34,681 nt of DNA, taken from positions 1 through 34,681 of the forward strand of contig JAHHHS010000075.1 of assembly GCA_019359215.1 (NCBI GenBank). Reading direction: 5' to 3'. The stretch's first letter is position 1, and each line of letters opens with the position of its first letter. This document shows, in pieces, positions 25,332 to 33,688 of the stretch. The DNA is from Nostoc indistinguendum CM1-VF10. GTDB lineage: Bacteria; Cyanobacteriota; Cyanobacteriia; Cyanobacteriales; Nostocaceae. The position numbers and the translations under genes are program-made. Below the pieces are notes generated by a model. It did no database searches. It saw only the letters and a list, made by a program, of their open reading frames with translations, and was not told the origin of the DNA.

Positions 25332-25367
25332 CTTGAAGGACTTGTAGCGACGCTGTAAATGGGTGGG
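25332..25367 (+). repeat. Echo of the 3' end of the MBL-fold gene
   Basis: CTTGAAGGACTTGTAGCGAC GCTGTAAATGGGTGGG matches 23532-23567, the last codons, stop and next nine bases of the MBL-fold gene. The core CTTGTAGC.ACG.TGTAAATG.GTGGG agrees in 24 of 27 positions, and both read ...LVATL then a stop. It lies 1.8 kb downstream, beyond the chimera gene. Confidence 0.65.
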
Positions 25368-25380
25368 TAGCACGCTACCC
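25365..25380. repeat. Short hairpin GGGTAGC-AC-GCTACCC
   Basis: Two perfect 7-base inverted arms with a 2-base spacer lie right after the 3' echo and about 100 bases before the ribD start. Similar GGGTAGC/GCTACCC palindromes are scattered in Nostoc genomes. There is no T-tract. Confidence 0.6.
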
Positions 25381-25478
25381 TATAGGAGATTGCGGTTCAA
25401 ATAGATATGCAAAGCGCTATTCTCCTGTGGAAAGGCTGCGCGATCGCGTGCAGAATATTTACAGTGTTGCCTAAAATT

Positions 25479-26693
25479 ATGGATAATTCCCCAGTGGTCG
25501 CTCAAGCAGATGCATCCTTAGCAAATTACACTCAGGAAAGTATACATCTAGTGGAGTCAGCAGTAGGATTGAATTCAGCACCAAAGGAAAAGATCGGAAG
25601 TGACTTTGACTCTCGCATGATGCTGCGGTGTTTGGAACTTGCTCGCCGCGCTTTAGGACGGACTTCGCCAAATCCGTTAGTGGGAGCGGTGATTGTTAAG
25701 GATGGCGAGATTGTCGGCGAAGGGTTTCATCCTCGTGCAGGTGAGCCTCATGCAGAAGTATTTGCCTTGAGGGCAGCAGGCGATCGCGCTCGCGGTGCAA
25801 CAATCTATGTCAGCCTAGAACCTTGCAATCACTACGGACGAACTCCCCCGTGTTCAGAAGGATTAATCCAAGCAGGGGTGGCAAAAGTGGTGGTGGGTAT
25901 GGTTGATCCCAATCCACTAGTAGCTGGAGGTGGTATTGCCCGTTTACGTGCGGCGGGGATCGAAGTGTTGGTAGGAGTAGAAGAATCAGCTTGTCATCAG
26001 CTAAATGAAGCTTTTGTGCATCGCATTCTCTACAAACGACCTTTGGGAATTTTAAAATATGCCATGACTTTAGACGGCAAAATTGCTACTACCTCTGGTC
26101 ATAGCACCTGGGTGACAAGCCAAGAAGCCCGCAATGAAGTACATCAGTTGCGGGCGGCTTGCGATGCAATAATTGTCGGCGGTAATACAGTCCGACAAGA
26201 TAATCCTTACTTAACTACCCGTCAGGTGGAAGCACATAATCCCCTGCGGGTGGTTATGAGTCGCCATCTCGACTTACCGGAAAGTGCCCATCTGTGGCAA
26301 ACTGCGGATGCTCCCACTTTGGTGTTGACACAGAAAGGTGCTAATCCCGATTTCCAAGAACTGTTGCTCAAGCAGGGGGTGGAGGTGGTGGAATTAACAT
26401 CACTTACACCAGATAAGGCAATGGCGTACTTGTATGAACGGGGTTTTTGTAGCGTCCTTTGGGAGTGTGGTGGTATTTTAGCTGCTAGTGCGATCGCTCA
26501 AGGAGCAGTGCAAAAAGTTTTGGCATTTATTGCCCCGAAAATCATTGGTGGTACCATTGCTCCCACACCTGTGGGCGATCTAGGTTTTACTACCATGACT
26601 GAGGCGTTGTCTCTAGAACGTGTTCGTTGGCGTGTAGTAGGCTCTGACTGCTTAGTGGAAGGTTATTTTCCTCAAAAAGCCAATAGTCAATAG
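25479..26693 (+). CDS. ribD: Bifunctional riboflavin biosynthesis deaminase/reductase RibD
   Basis: The 404-residue enzyme performs the second and third steps of riboflavin synthesis. The N-terminal cytidine-deaminase-like domain has HAEVFAL and EPCNHYGRTPPCSEGL (zinc ligands His and two Cys, catalytic Glu), and the C-terminal NADPH-dependent reductase domain starts at GILKYAMTLDGKIATTSGHS and ends with AFIAPKIIGGTIAPTPVGDL. The domain proper begins at DSRMMLRCLELARRALGRTS (about residue 45), so there is an N-terminal extension of about 40 residues rich in Ala/Ser. I choose the ATG at 25479; the frame is also open from an ATG at 25407, which would add 24 unrelated residues. No FMN riboswitch is visible upstream. 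It stands alone, away from other rib genes. Confidence 0.94.
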   Translation: MDNSPVVAQADASLANYTQESIHLVESAVGLNSAPKEKIGSDFDSRMMLRCLELARRALGRTSPNPLVGAVIVKDGEIVGEGFHPRAGEPHAEVFALRAAGDRARGATIYVSLEPCNHYGRTPPCSEGLIQAGVAKVVVGMVDPNPLVAGGGIARLRAAGIEVLVGVEESACHQLNEAFVHRILYKRPLGILKYAMTLDGKIATTSGHSTWVTSQEARNEVHQLRAACDAIIVGGNTVRQDNPYLTTRQVEAHNPLRVVMSRHLDLPESAHLWQTADAPTLVLTQKGANPDFQELLLKQGVEVVELTSLTPDKAMAYLYERGFCSVLWECGGILAASAIAQGAVQKVLAFIAPKIIGGTIAPTPVGDLGFTTMTEALSLERVRWRVVGSDCLVEGYFPQKANSQ

Positions 26694-26736
26694 TAATAAC
26701 ATTTGACTATCAATCAATTCATTGTGATATTGCTCA

Positions 26737-26952
26737 TCAACATTGGCGTTCATGAGCCATATCACGTATAAGGGCTAGCCGGGATTGGATGTAGTGGCAG
26801 AGAAAATCAGTTTCGTTAGAATCTAACAACACCTGCGTTTCGGTTTGTTTCACTAACCACTGCACCAAGCTAGCATCATCCAGTTGTAAGAGGAGCTTGG
26901 CTTGAGTAGTTTCAACCACTGACCAAAGCTGACGCATGATTCTAGGAGTCAT
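26737..26952 (-). CDS. Small conserved-type cyanobacterial protein, unknown function
   Basis: The 71-residue protein reads TPRIMRQLWSVVETTQAKLL through LLQLDDASLVQWLVKQTETQ to FLCHYIQSRLALIRDMA. It is predicted helical, soluble and without metal motifs. GAGGTCTG just before the ATG gives a workable ribosome binding site; a second ATG (MRQLW) is five codons on. I recall similar short proteins in Nostoc-type genomes but know no function. It is convergent with ribD, 43 bases away. Confidence 0.65.
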   Translation of the reverse strand: MTPRIMRQLWSVVETTQAKLLLQLDDASLVQWLVKQTETQVLLDSNETDFLCHYIQSRLALIRDMAHERQC

Positions 26953-27331
26953 CAGACCTCAATTGAATAATTTAGCTTTGCTGTCTTCAGATTACACAAT
27001 TACGATCGTACTTTACGACATGAATGTAGAAGCTGAGACAAGTATTATTAAAAACTTAATAATGGTATTTATAACTTTATGAAGATTAAGAATTTGAAAC
27101 TCGGTTTGAAAATGAGCATTGGGCATGGAAAAGACAGATTTTTATGGGTTTAGTTTTAAAATCTAGAAGACAAATAGACTAAATTCTAAAAACTGGGTTT
27201 TTATGTTTGTAAGGACTGCAATTATTTTGATTGTTGCCCAAGAATGCCAGTTTTTTAATTACTATATTGAATACTATATTTGTCTTATAGGATACAAAAA
27301 CTTAACTCTTGAAGATAATTTTTACCAGAAA
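26953..27331. other. AT-rich intergenic region, nothing recognised
   Basis: About 380 bases between the small protein (start) and the 3' end of the kinase gene. It is AT-rich, has no usable open frame and no strong hairpin. It should contain the promoter of the small gene at 26952. Confidence 0.5.
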
Positions 27332-29137
27332 TTAACACCTTTTGGCTGTAGCTGGACTCACAAAATCATGTAAATTTGCATCCCAAATGCTGATGTAAAT
27401 AAAATTGCATTCTTGACGAATAATCTGACCTTTAACTGAGCCTTTCTTAAACCTAAAATTATCCGACTGGCGCTGTTGTACCTCTTTGAGTCCCTGCTTA
27501 ATTTCTTCAGTGGCTTGCCCATTTAACAATCCATTCAAGGTAGCCTCCATTACCTGCGAGTCTACCGATTGGGCAAAAGATACCTCAGTTTGGCGCAACA
27601 CTTTAGAATTACGATCAAATAAGTAACCAAGATCAATTTTGTTTGGTACTAGTTTGTAAACAACAGCACGGGTATTGCCCCACACACCTCTTAAATCTTG
27701 ATTTGGTTTGCCGAGGGCAGCTTCTACGGCGCTTCTGGGTGTACCTGTAGGAAATGCAGGAACACTTTGGCTACTGTTAGTGGTAGCTACTTTACTAAGC
27801 GGCTGATCGTTGTTTTGGGGTGTGGAAGGTGCAATATTCTCTGGTTCTGGCTGTGGTGTAGAACGCAGTTCTGGCGTTGGAGTATCTGAAGTTACAGGCT
27901 CTTTTTCTGGCTGTGGTGTGGATACAACTGGGGAATTAAAAGTTGGCACATCAGGAATTACTCGCCGTCGTGGTGGTGAGGTGGGTATAACTGGGACTGG
28001 AGAAGTTTCAGAAGAAGCGGACGGTTCGGCAGATGCAGGAGTGGGCAAAGATTTTGGCGATGGGGTGGGACTTGTAGCAATGGTCGTTTCTGGTTGTTGC
28101 TGACGAGTGATGTTAGAAATTGCTACTGCACTAAGCAAGCCGCCTATCAGCAAGCTACCAACAATCACAGCAGGTTTTTGCCAGTTTCTAGGAGATGCGA
28201 TAGCAGAATTTTTTTGCGGGGAATATAATGCTTGGGTTTGTCGAGTCGATGTAGCAGCCAGAGAAAAACTGACTGTGGAATTATTTGCAGCTAACTCAGG
28301 AGGTATATTATTAACAGACTGCAAAGCTTGTAGCATTTTACTGGCAGTGCTGTAGCGATCGCCAGCATGAGGTTTAATTGCTTGATTGAGGATCGCCGCA
28401 AATTGGGAAGAGACGTTAGGGGCGTGCTGCTGCCAAAGTATTTCCCCAGTTTTGAGATCAGTTGGTAGTTCTTGCGGGTGTTTGCCAGTCAGCAGATAAA
28501 TCGCCGTTAAACCTAAGCTGTAGATATCAGTGGCATAAACTGGGCGGCCAACGGCTTGTTCACTCGGCATATACCCAGGCGTACCAATCACTAGCGATCG
28601 CGTCGGGTATCCTGGAGAATTCACCACTGAACGAATTGTTTCTTTGACTGCGCCAAAATCAATCAAAACTGGTTTGCCATCAACAGAACGAAGAATAATG
28701 TTCTCAGGCTTAATATCCCGGTGAATAATGCCCTTGCTATGGACATAATCTAAGACTGGAAGCAGATTCAAGAGAATTTGCCGAACAGCAGTTTCACTCT
28801 CAAATCTTTTGGCTTCGACAATGTTTGTTAGGGTTTGACCGTGAATCCATTCTTGAACGAGGTAAAACTGCCCGTTCTCAGAGAAGTAGGCGTAGAGTTT
28901 AGGTATTTGGTTACTACTTTCACCCAAATACTCTAAGGTTGCGGCTTCCCGTTCAAACCGTTGTTGGATAAGTTGGTAGGCTTGCGGGTCATTATTGGTT
29001 ATCGGTTTTAGTTGCTTGATCACACAGCGACGGCGAGAAGGCATATGGACATCTTCTGCCAGAAAGGTTTCGCCAAACCCACCAGCACCGATTACTTGAA
29101 TAACTTGATAGCGATTGTTTAGCAGGGTTATTGTCAT
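27332..29137 (-). CDS. Serine/threonine protein kinase, membrane anchored
   Basis: The 601-residue protein has a complete Hanks-type kinase domain (about residues 10-275): glycine loop IGAGGFGETF, Lys41 in CVIKQL, HRDIKPEN with catalytic Asp141, DFG at 160-162 and GTPGYMPSEQ. A membrane segment (about 322-343, AVIVGSLLIGGLLSAVAISN) is followed by a Pro/Thr/Ser-rich linker of about 110 residues and a C-terminal domain (about 465-601: FPTGTPRSAVEAALGKPNQD, then VVYKLVPNKIDLGYLFDRNS). That last domain would lie outside the cytoplasm and could sense a signal; I do not know its family name, though similar tails occur in cyanobacterial kinases. The final part has two Cys (RQECNFIYIS, AKRC) that may pair. 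The ligand and the targets are unknown. Confidence 0.92.
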   Translation of the reverse strand: MTITLLNNRYQVIQVIGAGGFGETFLAEDVHMPSRRRCVIKQLKPITNNDPQAYQLIQQRFEREAATLEYLGESSNQIPKLYAYFSENGQFYLVQEWIHGQTLTNIVEAKRFESETAVRQILLNLLPVLDYVHSKGIIHRDIKPENIILRSVDGKPVLIDFGAVKETIRSVVNSPGYPTRSLVIGTPGYMPSEQAVGRPVYATDIYSLGLTAIYLLTGKHPQELPTDLKTGEILWQQHAPNVSSQFAAILNQAIKPHAGDRYSTASKMLQALQSVNNIPPELAANNSTVSFSLAATSTRQTQALYSPQKNSAIASPRNWQKPAVIVGSLLIGGLLSAVAISNITRQQQPETTIATSPTPSPKSLPTPASAEPSASSETSPVPVIPTSPPRRRVIPDVPTFNSPVVSTPQPEKEPVTSDTPTPELRSTPQPEPENIAPSTPQNNDQPLSKVATTNSSQSVPAFPTGTPRSAVEAALGKPNQDLRGVWGNTRAVVYKLVPNKIDLGYLFDRNSKVLRQTEVSFAQSVDSQVMEATLNGLLNGQATEEIKQGLKEVQQRQSDNFRFKKGSVKGQIIRQECNFIYISIWDANLHDFVSPATAKRC

Positions 29138-29449
29138 GAAAAATCACAAGCGTAGACACCGGAGGCATTCCGCCTCTGGGCTTGTCGTCAGAGAGGGCCC
29201 TTTCCAAATGTACATCAGATAAGTTCATGAGTTATGAACACTGAATTGAGAACGCCATCCATTCCCAACAGTTTATTGGTACAGTGATGGCGTGAATCCG
29301 TTTAGCAGTCGCTTTTTTGCATAACAGAGATTCCTTAAAAACGTCACCGTCAAAAAGGTATGGAAATCACAGATGCGATCGCATCTGTGATTTGAGCAAT
29401 ATTACTAGAATTACTAAAGTTTGAACAAGTTAACTAAGGTTTACACTAC
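29138..29449. other. Intergenic between TerB-like gene and kinase gene
   Basis: About 310 bases on the minus-strand path from the TerB-like gene to the kinase. It contains a GAGGC-ATTCC-GCCTC hairpin near 29171-29185 and the long palindrome at 29364-29393. No gene is supported. Confidence 0.5.
29364..29393. repeat. 30-bp perfect palindrome centred on HIP1
   Basis: AAATCACAGATGCG-AT-CGCATCTGTGATTT is self-complementary over all 30 bases and has GCGATCGC at its centre. It lies 57 bases beyond the stop of the minus-strand TerB-like gene. As RNA it would form a 14-base stem, so it could terminate or stabilise that transcript, but no T-tract follows. Confidence 0.9.
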
Positions 29450-30490
29450 TCAATTGAACTCTATAGTCTCAACAAACTCTAGAATACTCTCCTTGATGTC
29501 TTCAGCCTCTTCTTCAACAGAATCGGGAGTTTCGCCGTTAATAAAGCTGTGCTGACTACTAACTATATACAAAAATTCACCATTGATAAAGGTAAGTAGC
29601 CCCCGATACGCATCTAATCTCATAGCAGTTCCATTATTTTCTTGCTTAGAAATCGTTGAACCTTTGGGCATATCGATTAACACGTAGTAAGCGCCTCGCA
29701 AAGTGTCTTCCAGATATTCGGTATACTCCACAGAAGCATCTGGTACATTGGCAAAAATCGCCTGGGGTACATACTTGTTTACTAAAATTGTTTGTAAATA
29801 TTCTTCTTGTCCAATAGCCTCCAGTTCCTCTAACTGTTCTAAAGGGAAAGGATAATAATCGATTCTCAGTAAAGTACCGATGTCATCAGAAAAGCCAACT
29901 ACTCCTTCCTGGCTTTGAATTCTACCGCCTTGCTGCGGATCAACCGGAATCGGTACAGTAAAATTGCCTAAAGGAGATTGATATGTCTGGTCGCTAAAAT
30001 CTTCTATGACTACCGTCTCATCTTCATCATCTGCATCTTCTTCTTCCTCAAAAGCTGCAATTACCTCCTTAATGATTTCTTCTGCTTCTTCATCCTCAAG
30101 TTCCAAAGCCGCTTGTAGCTTTTTGAGGTAGGCTTGTTTCGATTTGGGGATAGCGAGTTCTTCGTCTAAAAGCACTATCACTCCAGCTGCAAAACCATCC
30201 AGCACTAATTCATCCGATAGAGATACTTTGGCGGCATTAAACAGAGGTCCAATTCCCTCTTCTTCTGTAATGCCTATGAGTCTATCAACTATTTCAGCGA
30301 TTTCATCTTCTGAGTATTCCTCGAAAACCTCGAATTCCCAGAGGATACCCGCTAAACTTTCTGCATCTACATCTTCAATAGATGAATCAGCGATCGCCGT
30401 GACAGTTGCGATCGCCGCCACCGCTTCCTCTGGACTTAGTGATTCCTCTGATGTCTTTGGTGAGTTAAAAACCTTGTCATATTTTGTCAT
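29450..30490 (-). CDS. TerB-like N-terminal domain fused to an unknown C-terminal domain
   Basis: The 346-residue protein is very acidic. Residues about 17-150 resemble TerB/tellurite-resistance-type helical domains (LSPEEAVAAIATVTAIADSS, then ELVLDGFAAGVIVLLDEELA and KSKQAYLKKLQAALELEDEE). An acidic stretch (AAFEEEEDADDEDE) links to a beta-rich domain (about 170-340: QTYQSPLGNFTVPIPVDPQ, LLRIDYYPFPLEQLEEL, LRGAYYVLIDMPKGST, TFINGEFLYIVSSQHSF). The second domain recalls proteins with a PsbP/MOG1-like fold only in general pattern and is not identified. TerB domains are associated with metal-ion or stress response, but no ter operon partner is nearby. No signal peptide. AGGTAG before the ATG fits a ribosome binding site. 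Confidence 0.72.
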   Translation of the reverse strand: MTKYDKVFNSPKTSEESLSPEEAVAAIATVTAIADSSIEDVDAESLAGILWEFEVFEEYSEDEIAEIVDRLIGITEEEGIGPLFNAAKVSLSDELVLDGFAAGVIVLLDEELAIPKSKQAYLKKLQAALELEDEEAEEIIKEVIAAFEEEEDADDEDETVVIEDFSDQTYQSPLGNFTVPIPVDPQQGGRIQSQEGVVGFSDDIGTLLRIDYYPFPLEQLEELEAIGQEEYLQTILVNKYVPQAIFANVPDASVEYTEYLEDTLRGAYYVLIDMPKGSTISKQENNGTAMRLDAYRGLLTFINGEFLYIVSSQHSFINGETPDSVEEEAEDIKESILEFVETIEFN

Positions 30491-31085
30491 AATTGCTACC
30501 TGAATTAATTGCTTGATAGTAATAACAGATTGAAAGTGACAATGGTCAGTTTACCAATGGAGCGAATCTTCTAGAGAAAAAGTTAGCTAATAAATGCTTT
30601 ACTCAGTATTGCTTAGGTGTAATGAAACCTTGTAGACAGCTAATATCCGGCACTAATTAAATCTTGTTGTAATCCGACTCCACAAACTGCTGACTTTACA
30701 TATCATGATTTGAGACATACAGCAAGCAATTGGTGATCAGCTAATCGTCATTTAAATTGCACCATTTTCATGGTAATAAAAGCTGCAAATCCTCTCCCTT
30801 GCTCCCTCCCCTCTGCCCCCTGCGATCTCAATGTGCTTTCTTATATGCTTAACAGCTTATTTTCGTAAAAACTTGAAGCAATTACCGTTAATAAGTACTA
30901 TAGTCCTTTGTTTTTATCCTCTGACAAATGAATTATGTCTAACGATGAATTATAAACTAGCTAGCGATAGATACTTACCCCGTGAGTGGGATGCGACTAT
31001 ACCAATGTTTGTAGTAGCACTCAATACTCAAAACGTTGTACTGTTGGTTCTACAAGTGTGAATTACATTAATTTTGAGTTTTTTT
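30491..31085. other. Intergenic between divergent TerB-like and GH13 genes
   Basis: About 595 AT-rich bases. A minus-strand copy of the purine-rich repeat lies at 30791-30823 (CTCTCCCTTGCTCCCTCCCC on the plus strand). An open frame at 30831-31061 has poor composition and is not called. Promoters for both flanking genes must lie here, but no boxes are clear. Confidence 0.5.
30791..30823 (-). repeat. Purine-rich interspersed repeat, reverse orientation
   Basis: The plus strand reads CCTCTCCCTTGCTCCCTCCC followed by CTCTGCCCCCTGC, the complement of the GGGAGCAG-type tracts elsewhere in the window. It lies in the divergent promoter region. Confidence 0.6.
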
Positions 31086-33014
31086 ATGGTAAAAACCCCT
31101 GCATCTCAATTTTCACCAGATCAATACGAAGTTGATTCTGCGCAAGAAAAAGTAGAAGCTCTTATAGAAACATCACCATCAGAAACTGAGATTGACCTAG
31201 AGTTTCTGTACACTAGAGATATTGAATTTCGTCAGGAAACCATTTACTTTCTTGTAGTTGATCGCTTTTATGATGGCGATCCAAATAACAGCGAAGGTGC
31301 AAACTCAGAACTGTACGATCCAACTAGACAAGATTGGGGTAAGTACTGGGGTGGTGACTTGCAAGGTGTCATCGATAAATTAGATTATCTCAAAAACATG
31401 GGGGTGACAGCCCTTTGGTTAACTCCTCTGTTCGAGCAGGTTGAAGAGTTATTTGTTGGCAATGCAGCGCTACATGGCTATTGGACAAAAGACTTTAAGC
31501 GGCTCAATCCTCGGTACATTGCTGATGGAGAGAATCCTTCTTTAAACGCTACCCAAGAAGAAAAAAATACGACCTTTGATCGGTTAGTTACGGAACTGCA
31601 CAAGCGGAATATGAAGCTGGTGCTGGATATTGTCTGCAACCATAGCAGCCCTGATACTAGCGGTAGCAAAGGCGAATTGTATGATGATGGCGTCAAAATT
31701 GCTGATTTTAATGATGATGTCAATCATTGGTATCACCACTATGGCGAAGTGCAAAACTGGGAAGACGAGTGGCAAGTACAAAACTGTGAACTATCTGGTC
31801 TAGCAACCTTTAATGAAAACAATACTGAATATCGGGAGTATATCAAGTCAGCAATTAAACAATGGCTAGACCGGGGTGTGGATGCACTGCGGGTAGATAC
31901 TGTCAAGCATATGCCCATCTGGTTTTGGCAAGAATTTACTGGCGATATGAGCAATCACAAACCAGATGTATTTATTTTTGGTGAATGGATCTACAGTAAT
32001 CCTAGTGACGATCGCTCAGTGGAATTTGTTAACCACTCAGGCATGACACTGTTAGACTTTGGTTTGTGCGTGGCAATTCGAGCCGCACTGGCGCAAGGTT
32101 CAGAAAACGGATTCCAGACAATTCAATACATTTTTGACCAGGATTATCGCTACAAGGGGGCAACAGAGTTAGTTACCTTCATCGATAACCATGATATGTC
32201 CCGCTTCCAATCACTGAACCCCGATCCAGCGATGCTTAAGGTTGCGATCGCCTTAATTATGACCTGTCGCGGCATTCCCTGTATATATTACGGCACAGAA
32301 CAGTATCTGCATAACGACACCGATGGCGGTAACGACCCGTATAATCGCCCGATGATGGAAAGTTGGGATACTGATACTGAAATATATCGTTACATCAGGC
32401 TATTGTCTGGCTTACGGCGACTAAATCCAGCCGTGTCAATGGGTAGCCATTGGCCAAAATACCTCACCCCCGATATTTACTGTTATGTGCGCCGCTCTCG
32501 TGACTCGCTGTGTTTTGTAGCTTTAAACCGGGGAGGAGAAGTCATTCTACCAGAAATAGAAACAGAATTGCCCGATGGGGAGCATACCTGCGTAGTGACT
32601 CGCAATAAGTATGAAGTGAAAGACGGCAAGATTTATGACCTAGTACTAGAAGAACGGGGAGTGCTTGTTTTCAGCCACGTTGGGGAACGCATCAGAGCAC
32701 AGACAATTGTGCGCGTACAACTCAATGGCGTGGATACCCAACCCGGCGAAAGTATTGTGGTAACTGGAGATTGCCCAGAGTTGGGTAACTGGGATATCAG
32801 CAAAGCATATCCTTTAGAGTACATCAATCAAAATACCTGGTCTGCTGAGATTCCCTTTGATGAGAGTGCTGGTAAGCTGATTGCATATAAATATGCCATG
32901 TGGCGGGAAGGGCGATCGCCTCTGCGGGAAAATTTGGTAAATCGCCGTTGGGTGATTGCCAAAGAAGGCACCGTTAAATGGCGTGATACCTGGGCATCGG
33001 GAAGAGAATCGTAG
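31086..33014 (+). CDS. Alpha-amylase family (GH13) enzyme with C-terminal CBM20
   Basis: The 642-residue protein has all GH13 regions: DIVCNH (residues 181-186), GVDALRVDTVKHMP with nucleophile Asp271, FIFGEWIY with acid/base Glu300, and FIDNHDM with Asp370. The start of the barrel (FLVVDRFYDGDPNNSE, then WGGDLQGVIDKLDYLKNMGV TALWLTP) resembles cyclomaltodextrin glucanotransferase and maltogenic amylases. Residues about 548-640 form a starch-binding CBM20 (VRVQLNGVDTQPGESIVVTG DCPELGNWDISKAYPL). There is no signal peptide, so it likely acts on glycogen or maltodextrins in the cell. The open frame starts at a TTG four codons earlier; the ATG at 31086 is chosen. A decayed copy of the last 79 bases of the gene follows at 33328-33406. 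The exact reaction (hydrolysis or transglycosylation) is not decidable. Confidence 0.93.
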   Translation: MVKTPASQFSPDQYEVDSAQEKVEALIETSPSETEIDLEFLYTRDIEFRQETIYFLVVDRFYDGDPNNSEGANSELYDPTRQDWGKYWGGDLQGVIDKLDYLKNMGVTALWLTPLFEQVEELFVGNAALHGYWTKDFKRLNPRYIADGENPSLNATQEEKNTTFDRLVTELHKRNMKLVLDIVCNHSSPDTSGSKGELYDDGVKIADFNDDVNHWYHHYGEVQNWEDEWQVQNCELSGLATFNENNTEYREYIKSAIKQWLDRGVDALRVDTVKHMPIWFWQEFTGDMSNHKPDVFIFGEWIYSNPSDDRSVEFVNHSGMTLLDFGLCVAIRAALAQGSENGFQTIQYIFDQDYRYKGATELVTFIDNHDMSRFQSLNPDPAMLKVAIALIMTCRGIPCIYYGTEQYLHNDTDGGNDPYNRPMMESWDTDTEIYRYIRLLSGLRRLNPAVSMGSHWPKYLTPDIYCYVRRSRDSLCFVALNRGGEVILPEIETELPDGEHTCVVTRNKYEVKDGKIYDLVLEERGVLVFSHVGERIRAQTIVRVQLNGVDTQPGESIVVTGDCPELGNWDISKAYPLEYINQNTWSAEIPFDESAGKLIAYKYAMWREGRSPLRENLVNRRWVIAKEGTVKWRDTWASGRES

Positions 33015-33030
33015 AGATATCAAATGAAGT

Positions 33031-33072
33031 ATGAAGAGTGAAGGATTAAAATTTTGATTCTTCACTCTTCAT
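33031..33072. terminator. 13-bp stem hairpin after the GH13 gene
   Basis: ATGAAGAGTGAAG (33031-33043) pairs perfectly with CTTCACTCTTCAT (33060-33072) around a 16-base loop, starting 17 bases after the GH13 stop. It is likely to end transcription or protect the 3' end. The following tract is only TATTTG, so classic intrinsic termination is uncertain. Confidence 0.6.
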
Positions 33073-33291
33073 TATTTGTGAATTTAAGGTAACAAAAAAT
33101 ACACAAATAAGGGTATTGAACCGCAGTGTGCGCCATAGTGTACTAGTTAGATGCTTTAGTAATTTTGTACTCATGAGATATCAGCAGTTGCGGTTCTCAA
33201 TGTAACCGACAAGATAAGAAAATTAATAAAAGGAGTAATTGCTAGATTACTTTTGGAAAATTAGTTGCAGGTCAATTGTAGGATCGTCAGC

Positions 33292-33325
33292 GTAACGCAT
33301 CAAGTTAGCTCTTTTTGTGCGTTAC
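33292..33325. repeat. Inverted repeat GTAACGCA/TGCGTTAC
   Basis: Two 8-base inverted arms (33292-33299 and 33318-33325) lie immediately before the GH13 3' echo, which starts at 33328. Repeats with CGTAACGCA are scattered in Nostoc-type genomes. It may mark one edge of the segment that separates the gene from its echo. Confidence 0.55.
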
Positions 33326-33327
33326 TT

Positions 33328-33406
33328 GTAAATCACCGTTGGGTGATTGCGAAAAAAGGCACTGTAAAATGGTGTGATATCTAGGCATCGGGAAGAGAAT
33401 CGTAGA
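33328..33406 (+). pseudogene. Decayed copy of the 3' end of the GH13 gene
   Basis: These 79 bases match 32937-33015 without gaps, with 8 differences. Read in the same frame they give VNHRWVIAKKGTVKWCDI, a TAG in place of Trp, then ASGRES and the same stop. Most changes alter residues and one creates a stop, so the copy is not under selection. It is either a local duplication or the tail of a lost paralogue. The part before 33328 is unrelated to the gene. Confidence 0.85.
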
Positions 33407-33682
33407 AATTTCGGATGGTCAGCCGCTACACATCTATGTATGCAATACTCTGATTTCTAAATGCTTCTTCAATATATTTCAGTTTACAGTGATCTGGATC
33501 ACACCACTTTGTGAGTTAAAATAAGTAATATCAAGCAGATAAGCACCCAAAAACTGTTAAAAAGAGGGGCAATAAGGCTTAAGCTACAAAATAAAAAAAT
33601 AGATGGTACCTTTATAATCGCTAAACTCAGCAGTTTTTAATACTTACCAACCAAGTCATCTAAAAAAATTAGAAAAAGGTAA
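33407..33682. other. Intergenic region, nothing recognised
   Basis: About 275 AT-rich bases between the GH13 echo and the truncated fibrillin-like gene. It includes TACTTACCAACC near 33642 and possible promoter AT tracts, but no defined element. Confidence 0.4.
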
Positions 33683-33688
33683 ATGGTA

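Larger units (their letters stand above)
24599..25478. other. Gene-poor region with remnants, upstream of ribD
   Basis: About 880 bases without a supported gene. A minus-strand frame at about 25010-25110 reads GIYDYTTQVMAISADLVSEQ YDINLAPGDF before a stop; a plus-strand frame at about 25110-25187 reads ADIRNIQQSLVEQFAEIKDP GLRRWA before a stop, faintly like the start of an ISAs1/IS4-type transposase. Both are too short to call. At 25291-25324 stands a Nostoc-type interspersed sequence (CTGTTGGCGCAGCCTCTTTTAG). It is followed by the 3' echo of the MBL-fold gene and a hairpin. Confidence 0.45.

Noticed and set aside
25281..25478. FMN riboswitch before ribD
   Set aside because: None of the conserved RFN helices could be found; the region holds only a repeat, the MBL-gene echo and a small hairpin.
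27698..28355. Several plus-strand frames within the kinase gene
   Set aside because: They are shadows of the Pro/Thr/Ser-rich linker and the membrane region of the kinase on the minus strand.
30831..31061. Open frame of 76 codons before the GH13 gene
   Set aside because: Located in the divergent promoter region, AT-driven composition, no family recognised.
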